This document shows, one piece after another, positions 7,487 through 13,879 of a DNA stretch of 26,005 nucleotides. Source of the stretch: JBJXHG01 sp046160865 (lineage in GTDB: Bacteria > Planctomycetota > UBA1135 > GCA-002686595); assembly GCA_046160865.1 (NCBI GenBank), contig JBJXHG010000142.1, positions 1 through 26,005 of the forward strand. The letters are read 5' to 3'. Below the pieces are notes generated by a model that had not been told where the DNA came from, did no database searches, and worked only from the letters and a program-made list of their open reading frames with translations. The position numbers and the translations under genes were made by a program. The first letter of the stretch is position 1, and each line of letters starts with the position of its first letter.

Positions 7487-8095
7487 TCACGAACGAATCC
7501 AGGCCACGGCGACGAGCCAAAGCCCGACGACGAGCAAGCTCCACGCTCGCAGTCGTCGCAGGCCGAAATTGCGCTCGTCGCTCAGCCAGGTGAAAGTCGA
7601 CTCGGTCTGCGCCGGATCGCGGTGCAGCGCGCCGAACACCGGCACCGGAAGCGCTCGGCACAGACCGTACAGCCCGAAGAGCGCGGCACCGATGCGCGGG
7701 CTCGCCGACAGAACCGATCCCGCGGTCACGACGTAGAGTCCGGCGAAGCGGATATGGACGTGGAGTCCGGATCCCAGACCGACGCCGTAGAAGATCGACG
7801 TCCACGGCGCGTCGAGGAATCGCCATCCATGACGCACTTGTCGGCGCAGGCACGGCATCGGCAGACGGTACAAGCCCGCGTGGAATCCGGCGTACGCGAA
7901 GCAGATCACGGCGAGTGCGATCGACACGATCCACGGCGCTGGCGCGAGCGTGCCGAGCGCCACGAAGCCCAAGCCGCCGAGCAGCATCCCCGACAGAGCT
8001 CCAGCGCCGACTGACGCGATGACGTGCAGCACGGAGACGAATGAGAAGCTCGCGTTTTGTCTCCCGCACACGGCGGGATTGATCGTGCCGATCAT
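7487..8095 (-). CDS. Polytopic membrane protein, CcdA/MauF-like candidate
   Basis: A 202-residue protein with about five predicted transmembrane helices (around 18-48, 54-72, 112-128, 134-152 and 182-199). It opens with MIGTINPAVCGRQN, where NPxxC resembles the first helix of the CcdA/DsbD-beta family of thiol-electron carriers. Other cysteines are C65, C82 and C146. In mau clusters the polytopic protein MauF is required for active enzyme and is distantly CcdA-like, so a MauF-like role is a reasonable inference but not proven. The start ATG 8095 has GAGGGG about 5 nt upstream, placed just after the stop of the small membrane protein gene. The propeller gene starts 31 nt after its stop. Confidence 0.62.
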   Translation of the reverse strand: MIGTINPAVCGRQNASFSFVSVLHVIASVGAGALSGMLLGGLGFVALGTLAPAPWIVSIALAVICFAYAGFHAGLYRLPMPCLRRQVRHGWRFLDAPWTSIFYGVGLGSGLHVHIRFAGLYVVTAGSVLSASPRIGAALFGLYGLCRALPVPVFGALHRDPAQTESTFTWLSDERNFGLRRLRAWSLLVVGLWLVAVAWIRS

Positions 8096-8104
8096 CGAGA
8101 CCCC

Positions 8105-8284
8105 TCACGGTGACCAGAGGCTTTCGAAACCGGCCACGGCCGCGAGCGCGAACACCGGGAACCACGCTCCGTCGATCGCCGCCGCAGTTGCCACGGCCGC
8201 CATCACGGAGAGCACGAAGCACGTCGTGACTCCCATCCAACGATGTTCGTCACCGCGGACCGCCGCATGCGTTTGCTCAGCCAA
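8105..8284 (-). CDS. Small two-helix membrane protein, 59 aa (overlooked ORF)
   Basis: In the gap between the light-chain-like gene and the CcdA-like gene, one frame stays open and encodes a hydrophobic peptide. It begins with TTG 8284, which overlaps the upstream stop (the TTG and the TGA at 8277-8279 share TTTGGCTGA) and has GGTGG upstream, consistent with translational coupling. ATG 8236 would give 43 residues. Two helices are visible, GVTTCFVLSVMAAVATAAA and WFPVFALAAVAGF, joined by a short IDGA turn, a layout like two-helix DUF2892-type proteins (weak resemblance). The next gene's Shine-Dalgarno sequence overlaps its TGA. I do not recognise a function. Its fixed place in the operon suggests an assembly or membrane-anchoring role. 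Confidence 0.55.
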   Translation of the reverse strand: MAEQTHAAVRGDEHRWMGVTTCFVLSVMAAVATAAAIDGAWFPVFALAAVAGFESLWSP

Positions 8285-9296
8285 ATGGCCACCGACCGTT
8301 TCGTCCTGCCGCTGCTCGTTCGCTTTCCGCGGGCGCTCCGAGGTGTCCGAGCGGCTCGAAGACGGACGTCAGCGAGATCTTCGAGACGCGCGACCAGTAG
8401 CTCGAACCGGGCGTCGTCGGTCCCGAGTGGGACGAGGAAGTCGACGATGCACTCGACGCGGACGACGCACTGCTGCCGGGCGTAGTCGGCCCGCTCGTGG
8501 AACTGCCGGGAGTGGTGGGTCCACTCGTCGAGCTGCCGGGCGTAGTGGGCCCGCTCGTGGAGCTACCTGGAGTCGTAGGTCCGCTCGTGGAGCTGCTACC
8601 ACCCGGCGTCGTGGGGCCGCTTGTCGAGCTTCCGGGTGTAGTCGGCCCGCTGGTGGAGGAGGACGAAGAGCTGGACGGCGGCTGCGTCTCCGTCGTCATG
8701 ACGAGCGTCTTGGTGCACAGGAATGCCGTCGAGGCCCAGTTCGGGAAGTCTTCCGCCGGAATGATGCAGCCGATGTCGCAGAAGCAATCGATTCCTTGGG
8801 CATTGATGCACGACGGCGTCGGCGGGCCGCCGGTTCCGTAGTCGTAGTAGCGCACGTTGACCCAGACGCCGGGGCTCTTTTCGAGGCACACGTACCAATA
8901 CCCCGTGCTCTGCGGCGTGCTCGGATTGAGCCCCATGCACTCGCACGAGCAGCCGCACATGCCCTGGTTCGGAAACTGCATGCACTTCGACCACTGACTC
9001 GCACCGCTCGAGCTCGTTCCCATGCTCGGCAACGACCAACCACCGCCGCTGGTCGACGACGGCGGCGTGATCGACACGGACGTGCGCGAGAAGAAGCTCA
9101 CCGCGGACGCTTGCGGCGGCGGAGTATTCGCCGGCGGATCGGGACGGAGCAAGTAGCGCAAAGGGCGCGCGACCGCGCCTCCGGCGAGCGCCGCGAGCGC
9201 AGCGCCGCCCCATGCGATCATTCCGCGTCGCGACGACGTGCGCGAAGCGAGTTCCATCGACCAACCGCGAACCAGGTCGTTCAGCTTCTTTTCCAT
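8277..9296 (-). CDS. MADH light chain (MauA)-like Tat-exported protein with Ser/Thr/Pro repeat tail
   Basis: A 339-residue protein. Residues 1-45 form a long leader with SRTSSRR then a hydrophobic stretch, like the Tat leader of methylamine dehydrogenase small subunits. A linker (52-101) precedes a Cys-rich domain (102-200) with 11 cysteines: C105, C114, C116, C118, C120, C137, C163, C171, C173, C177 and C194. From memory of the Paracoccus light chain, C137 to D152 (in RYYD) has the same 15-residue spacing as Cys61 to Asp76, and W187 in DFPNW matches Trp108. At the first TTQ position Y133 aligns and W134 is adjacent. Residues 205-320 are repeats of SGPTTPGSST. ATG 9296 lies 2 nt after the MauD-like stop, with GGAAGGG upstream. 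If TTQ forms, it would oxidise an amine in the periplasm. Inactive or structural homology is possible. Confidence 0.7.
   Translation of the reverse strand: MEKKLNDLVRGWSMELASRTSSRRGMIAWGGAALAALAGGAVARPLRYLLRPDPPANTPPPQASAVSFFSRTSVSITPPSSTSGGGWSLPSMGTSSSGASQWSKCMQFPNQGMCGCSCECMGLNPSTPQSTGYWYVCLEKSPGVWVNVRYYDYGTGGPPTPSCINAQGIDCFCDIGCIIPAEDFPNWASTAFLCTKTLVMTTETQPPSSSSSSSTSGPTTPGSSTSGPTTPGGSSSTSGPTTPGSSTSGPTTPGSSTSGPTTPGSSTSGPTTPGSSASSASSASSTSSSHSGPTTPGSSYWSRVSKISLTSVFEPLGHLGAPAESERAAAGRNGRWPFG
8473..8658 (-). repeat. Tandem 30-bp coding repeat (SGPTTPGSST units)
   Basis: Six adjacent units start at 8473, 8503, 8533, 8563, 8593 (36 bp) and 8629. They differ mostly at third positions, so selection is on the peptide. 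A further separated copy of the peptide unit occurs nearer the C-terminus, around 8400-8430. The repeat lies wholly inside the light-chain-like gene. Confidence 0.92.
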
Positions 9297-9298
9297 GC

Positions 9299-9880
9299 TC
9301 AAGCCCTTCCGGGGACGAGCGCCGGCGCGTTGCGCGGCGCGAGTTCGGGCGTCGCGAGGAACGCGCGCACATCCTCGAGGTCGTTCACGACGGCCTTCTT
9401 GACGACGCTTCCGTCCGCGGCGAGGCCCACGCAGAACGGGACGCGCTGAACTCCCCAACCGCGCAGGAGCTCGGGCGACGAGAACGCGCGCACGCCGCGT
9501 GCTCCGCGCTCGAGCAAGTACGGGCCAAGTTGCTCGGCCGGCATGTCGGACGTCAGGGCGAGGTCGACACCTTCGCTGGCGTCTTCGATTTGATTCACGC
9601 GACCGAGCAGAGCACTGCACACGTTGCACTCCTTGGAGACGAAGAGCAGCACGAGCGGCCGCGGCATGCGCATTCCGAGCTCCGTCTCCAGGCCGCGCAG
9701 ATCGCGTACACGGATGACCGTCGCGATCGCGCCGAGAGGCGGACCGCCGGCCGCTCCACCCGGGACGATCGCGTCGAGCCGCAGCTCGATCGATCCGACT
9801 TGCCGGAGCAGGAGCAGGAAGCAGAAGCCGAGCACGAGCGCGGTGCATCCGAGCAGCAGCGAAATCGACCAGACGGGCAT
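9299..9880 (-). CDS. Membrane-anchored thioredoxin-fold protein, MauD-like (copy 1)
   Basis: A 193-residue protein with an N-terminal transmembrane helix (about 5-26), a linker, and a thioredoxin-like domain with CNVC (C85, C88) after RPLVLLFVSKE, then a cis-Pro region VQRVPFCVGL. This is the arrangement of MauD, which assists disulfide formation in the light chain. The gene lies immediately upstream of the light-chain-like gene (2-nt gap), the same mauD-mauA order as in methylotrophs. ATG 9880 has AGGAAA about 8 nt upstream. It differs from the second copy at 5114-5728 in active-site sequence (CNVC against CGPC), so the two may have different partners. Confidence 0.78.
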   Translation of the reverse strand: MPVWSISLLLGCTALVLGFCFLLLLRQVGSIELRLDAIVPGGAAGGPPLGAIATVIRVRDLRGLETELGMRMPRPLVLLFVSKECNVCSALLGRVNQIEDASEGVDLALTSDMPAEQLGPYLLERGARGVRAFSSPELLRGWGVQRVPFCVGLAADGSVVKKAVVNDLEDVRAFLATPELAPRNAPALVPGRA

Positions 9881-9899
9881 GTGCGATTTTCCTGCGCGC

Positions 9900-11117
9900 T
9901 CAGCGAAGCGGGTAGATGGCCGTGATGATCTGATGCCGATCGGGGTGAGGTCCCGTCGTCACCGTCGTGGCCGTGCGGTTGCGCAGGTCGAAGCGCACGA
10001 GCTCGTGGTGGCCGTTTTTCGTGCGGCGATCGGCATCCTGGAAGTAGATGCGACCGCTCACCGACGCGGCCCACACCGATGCGTTCAGGGGCACGATCGT
10101 GCGGCGTTGCCCGGTCGTCGAGTCGAAGAACTCGAGCTGCGTGATCGTCGACGAGCCGGGCTCGCGCGCCTCGAACACGACATCGCCGAGTCCGGTCAGG
10201 GCGGAGCCGAGCGTACGGAACTGCCGCAGCGGCTCGGACGCGAGCGCCGCCGCCGCCAGCCTCGTCCGCCGCACGCGCAGCTCGTCCGCTGCGGCGCGGA
10301 ACACGTCGCCAGCGTGCGTGAGCAGCAGCACCTCGCCCGACGGTTGGACGCTCCACGCGAGGCGCGCGCACTCCGCACGCGGCGAGCTCAGCGGCGCGAA
10401 CGGCGCGTAGCCGTCGAACCGCGCCGAGCGCAGCAACTGGCCCGCGAGGTCGAGACGCGCGATCCCTTCGATCGTCGCGCACGTGATGCGCTGATCGCGG
10501 ATTCCGAGCACCTTCGAATCGAGCGGGAGACTCGTGCGCGGCCGCGCGCTGTCGAGCGCGAGTGCCATGACAGGCTCTCCCGACGGTCCGCGCGGGAGCG
10601 TGAACCAGAGGATCTCGCGACGCTCCTCGTCGTTCGTCACGACCGCGCACTCGATTCCGATGCGGCCGTCGGGCGTGAAGAAGACCCCGTCGTCGCCCAC
10701 GAGCCGCAGCGCGCCGTCCGCTGACAGCGATGTCGGCGCGCAGATTGGAGCCAAATGCGCGTCGAACAGCGTGATCTGCTGCGCGCGATCACCGTAGTCG
10801 ACGCACGCGACCACGGCAGCGTGCGGCGAAACAGCTACCACGGGACCGCGGCCCACGGACCGCGACGCGATCAGTCCGAGATCCTCGTCGAAGGCCTCGA
10901 TTCTGTAGCGGTAGCGCGAGACGTCGCCGAAGTTTTGGTCCGTGACTCTGGTGTAGACGACCGCCTCACGTGCCGAGTCTGCTGTTTTCGCTCGTTCCGA
11001 CGCGAGCTCCGAGGCGTGGCTCGATGCTCCGGCGAAGATACCGAACGAGCACGCGATGAACGCGCGCGCAGCGACTCCGAAACGAGGGGTCGTGGACGAT
11101 TTCGACGGCGTAGCCAT
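9900..11117 (-). CDS. Secreted beta-propeller-like protein (heavy-chain candidate 1)
   Basis: A 405-residue exported protein and the first gene of the operon. A signal peptide (hydrophobic core about residues 17-31, cleavage near SSHAS) is followed by strand-rich repeats such as RYRYRIEAFDEDLG, AQQITLFDAHLAPIC, GIARLDLAGQLL, QLEFFDSTTGQRRTIV and HELVRFDLRNRTATTV, typical of a propeller. Mature size is close to that of the methylamine dehydrogenase heavy chain, and its place upstream of mauD- and mauA-like genes supports that role. I cannot identify heavy-chain-specific residues. ATG 11117 is chosen because GGAGGTGGAG lies just upstream and the signal peptide starts there; the frame extends to 11192 without coding character. 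It is not a close copy of the other propeller-like protein at 6331-7455. Confidence 0.6.
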   Translation of the reverse strand: MATPSKSSTTPRFGVAARAFIACSFGIFAGASSHASELASERAKTADSAREAVVYTRVTDQNFGDVSRYRYRIEAFDEDLGLIASRSVGRGPVVAVSPHAAVVACVDYGDRAQQITLFDAHLAPICAPTSLSADGALRLVGDDGVFFTPDGRIGIECAVVTNDEERREILWFTLPRGPSGEPVMALALDSARPRTSLPLDSKVLGIRDQRITCATIEGIARLDLAGQLLRSARFDGYAPFAPLSSPRAECARLAWSVQPSGEVLLLTHAGDVFRAAADELRVRRTRLAAAALASEPLRQFRTLGSALTGLGDVVFEAREPGSSTITQLEFFDSTTGQRRTIVPLNASVWAASVSGRIYFQDADRRTKNGHHELVRFDLRNRTATTVTTGPHPDRHQIITAIYPLR

Positions 11118-11163
11118 GCTCCACCTCCGACCACGAAATGCGAACGAAACTCTCCCACGTCGG

Positions 11164-11192
11164 ACGTTATGCACGCACGCGCGGAGTGTCAA
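11164..11192 (-). promoter_or_regulatory. Candidate sigma-70-type promoter of the mau-like operon
   Basis: On the minus strand, a perfect -35 TTGACA (11187-11192) is followed after exactly 17 bp by TAACGT (11164-11169), a 3-of-6 match to the -10 box. Transcription would start near 11157, giving a leader of about 40 nt with the GGAGG ribosome-binding site. It lies in the 144-bp gap upstream of the first operon gene. Confidence 0.5.
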
Positions 11193-11261
11193 CGAACCGA
11201 ACGGGTCGCGTCGTCGCGGCGTGTCAGTTACGGGACGACGGTGTGCTCGCGCGCGACGGCA

Positions 11262-11918
11262 TCAGCGCATCTGGAAGACGCGGAACCCGCGGCTGAGGTG
11301 GCTCTCGAGCCCCGGCACCGCGAGCTCCCATCCGACGCGATCGAACCACGCGATCATCTCGGGGTTGTAGTCGCCGAGACTACCGCCGCGTCGACGTGAC
11401 GTGTCGTGGATCGACACGAGGCCCGAGATCTTCGCGCGATCGTACAAGACGCGGAACTCCTCGACGCGCTGGCCGAGCTCGCTGTCGAGGAACACGAAGT
11501 CGAACGGCGGGCCGTCGTACTCCTCGACGAACGCGCTCGAGTTCTGTCGGCGGAAATCGATCCAGTGCGCGAGGCTCCAGCGTTCCGCGAGCGCGCGCGC
11601 GCGCGCGACGGCTTCGGGGCGCATCTCGACCGTTGTGAGGCGGCCGCGGCCGTTGAACTCGAGCGCGCTCGCGATCGCGAGCGTGCTGTAGCCGTACTGC
11701 GTGCCCGTCTCGAGGACGTGCTCGAACTTGAAGCAAGTCGTGAGAGCGTGGAGGAGGTTCATCACCTCGAACTCGGTGCCGTCGTCGCGCATGACGTGGA
11801 AGAGCTCGGGTTTCTCCTCCGGGACGTGCGGGTGCATCTCGCGCTCGCAGACGTCGACCATGCCGACATCCGACACGATGTCCCACCACTTCTTCAAGCT
11901 CGCACGCGCGCTCGACAT
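11262..11918 (-). CDS. Class I SAM-dependent methyltransferase (Methyltransf_24-like)
   Basis: A 218-residue protein. SAM-binding motif I is VLETGTQYGYSTLA (about residues 68-81), the acidic end of strand 2 is TTVEMRPE (E98), and the strand 4 region is FDFVFLDSELG (139-149). These fit the small-molecule O-methyltransferase / cephalosporin-hydroxylase-like group. The substrate is unknown. ATG 11918 is chosen for the GGAGGA at about 9 nt upstream, which overlaps the end of the preceding gene (stop 11935-11937), so the two are probably translationally coupled. The open frame continues upstream to 12170 but there it is antisense-like sequence within the preceding gene. Confidence 0.8.
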   Translation of the reverse strand: MSSARASLKKWWDIVSDVGMVDVCEREMHPHVPEEKPELFHVMRDDGTEFEVMNLLHALTTCFKFEHVLETGTQYGYSTLAIASALEFNGRGRLTTVEMRPEAVARARALAERWSLAHWIDFRRQNSSAFVEEYDGPPFDFVFLDSELGQRVEEFRVLYDRAKISGLVSIHDTSRRRGGSLGDYNPEMIAWFDRVGWELAVPGLESHLSRGFRVFQMR

Positions 11919-11934
11919 GTCGCTTCGTCCTCCG

Positions 11935-13779
11935 TCAACGCGGCCGCCGCACTCGCTGCAAGAGCACCGTTCCGCCGTCGACGAGAGTCTGTGCTCCGAG
12001 GTCGATCGGCGCCACCGACGAATCGCGCGCTTCGACGTGCACGCGATACGAGCCCGGCGCCACCGGACCGATCCGAAGCGTTCCTCCCGATGCTGGCACT
12101 CCAACGACCACACCGACGCCCGACGCGGCCTGCTGCACGCGAACGCCGGCCGCCGCGTGCTCGAGTCCATCCGGCTCGAACGCGAGCTCGAGGAAAGCGT
12201 TGGGCGGCGCGAGCCGCAGGTCGACGTCGCGTCCCGGCGCTACGTCGTGCCAAGTCGTCAAAGGGAGCTCGTGTTCCGGACGCGGCGATTGCGTGCGCCC
12301 GCGTCGGACGTGGACCGTCACGCGATCGGCCTGCACTTCTTCGATCGTGAACGTGCCGTCGGGCAGCGTGCTCGTCTCTCCACGCCACGGTCGCTCGAGC
12401 GAGTCGCTGACCGCCTCGATGCGCCATTGCACGAGAGGTTGATTGCCGAGGTCCGTGATTTGTCCGCGCAGCTTCCAGCCTCGCGAGAGCCGGACGACGT
12501 GGTGCAACTCGTCACCGGGTGCGGCGTGCAAGGTCTCCGCGGCGGAGCCCGCTCGGTCGCTCGCCACGCTGAGCAGGATCTTGCCCGCACCGAGATTCGC
12601 GAGATCGAAGCGTCCGTCCGCCATCGTGACGACGTGCTGCTCCCACGTGTTGGCGACATGGCGTGCGACGACGCGCGCTCCCGCGACGAGCTCCGAGTCC
12701 GCATCCAGCACGACGCCGTGGACGAGCACGCCGCGTTCCATCACGATGTCCAGACGCGGCGTCGCTTCGACGGAGAGATCGACACGTCCCGTCCACGGCG
12801 CGAAGCCCGCGGCGCGCACGCGCACGGCTGCCCGCGCGCGCGACAGCCCCTCGATCGTCGCCTCGCCGCGCGCATCGGTCCGCGCGAAGGCGGGCATGCC
12901 GCCGCCCGGCGTCGTCGCATCCGCGTTCGACTCGACGTCGACGACTGCGATGCGCGCCGACTCGACGGGAGCGCCGAATGCGTCTCGAATGCCGACGCCG
13001 AGCGCGGCGCCGCCGTCTCCCACGACGAGTCGGAACTGGCTCTCTCCACGGCCCGAACCGAGCACCCACGCGCGCGGCGATGGTGCACGTCCGCGGACGC
13101 GCGCGACGAGATAGCCGCCGCCCAACACGCACGGAAGCGCGAACGTTCCGTCCGACGCAGACGTAGCGACGATCTCGGCCACGGACGCGTCGACGAATCC
13201 CGAGAGCCACACATCGGCGTCGCTCACGGGAGCGCCATGCGCGTCGACGACGACTCCGCGCACGGCGAAACCCGCGCTCAGGTCGACGACGGCGCTCGTG
13301 CTCTCGCCAACCTGCACGACGCCTTCGACATGTCCTCCCATCGCAAGCGTGAGCGTGAACGGTCCCGGCACGAGCGACGCGATCAAGCTCGTGCCATCGT
13401 CCGCAGTGCGGAACACGCGCGCGGCGAGCTCCGGATCGGCGGCGCTCCACGGAACGAGCACGCCGGAAAACGAGACCGGTGGCGAGACGTGCGTGCACGG
13501 CTGCACGCGCACGAGCACCGAGCCCGTTCCGTCGTGTCTTGCGGGAAGCACGTCCTCTTGGGTTGCATCCGTGTGCGACGGCGCATCCGCGCTCGCTTCC
13601 CGCTGCGAGATCGCTTCGATCGTCGGGTCGTCGAGCGCGTTCGACGCAGTGCTCGCCGTCGCGGCCACGTCGGTTCGCGCCGGCTCGCCGGTGTGCTCGG
13701 ACTCGCGTCGCAATCCGACGAGGAGCGCGAGCCCGAGGAGAGCGAGCACGAGCGCGAGGAGCACGGGCAATCGGCGCAT
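11935..13779 (-). CDS. Anchored protein with carboxypeptidase-regulatory-like repeats
   Basis: A 614-residue protein with an N-terminal signal anchor (about residues 5-23) and a large extracytoplasmic region. At least four repeats of about 80-100 residues follow the carboxypeptidase-regulatory/CarboxypepD_reg pattern: a strand such as VRGVVVDAHGAPVSDADV, LGVGIRDAFGAPVESARI or VHGVVLDADSELVAGARV, ending in a turn such as SDGTFALP, MADGRFDLANL or LPDGTFTIEEV. These immunoglobulin-like beta domains usually serve in cell-surface structure or binding; no catalytic motif is visible. ATG 13779 is chosen for the signal anchor; no clear ribosome-binding site precedes it. It leads the methyltransferase in a two-gene unit and is divergent from the gene at 13880. 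Confidence 0.75.
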   Translation of the reverse strand: MRRLPVLLALVLALLGLALLVGLRRESEHTGEPARTDVAATASTASNALDDPTIEAISQREASADAPSHTDATQEDVLPARHDGTGSVLVRVQPCTHVSPPVSFSGVLVPWSAADPELAARVFRTADDGTSLIASLVPGPFTLTLAMGGHVEGVVQVGESTSAVVDLSAGFAVRGVVVDAHGAPVSDADVWLSGFVDASVAEIVATSASDGTFALPCVLGGGYLVARVRGRAPSPRAWVLGSGRGESQFRLVVGDGGAALGVGIRDAFGAPVESARIAVVDVESNADATTPGGGMPAFARTDARGEATIEGLSRARAAVRVRAAGFAPWTGRVDLSVEATPRLDIVMERGVLVHGVVLDADSELVAGARVVARHVANTWEQHVVTMADGRFDLANLGAGKILLSVASDRAGSAAETLHAAPGDELHHVVRLSRGWKLRGQITDLGNQPLVQWRIEAVSDSLERPWRGETSTLPDGTFTIEEVQADRVTVHVRRGRTQSPRPEHELPLTTWHDVAPGRDVDLRLAPPNAFLELAFEPDGLEHAAAGVRVQQAASGVGVVVGVPASGGTLRIGPVAPGSYRVHVEARDSSVAPIDLGAQTLVDGGTVLLQRVRRPR

Positions 13780-13879
13780 CGCGTCAACTTGTTGCACCGA
13801 AAGCGCGATGGTACAAGCCTTCCCCCGCCGCGAGGTCCCGAGCGCGCGCGCGCGCATCTTCCGCCGCGGCGGGTACGAC

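Noticed and set aside
8473..8658. Regular 30-bp repeats resembling a CRISPR or satellite array
   Set aside because: Units are contiguous without spacers, in frame with the light-chain-like gene, and vary at third positions; they are coding repeats.
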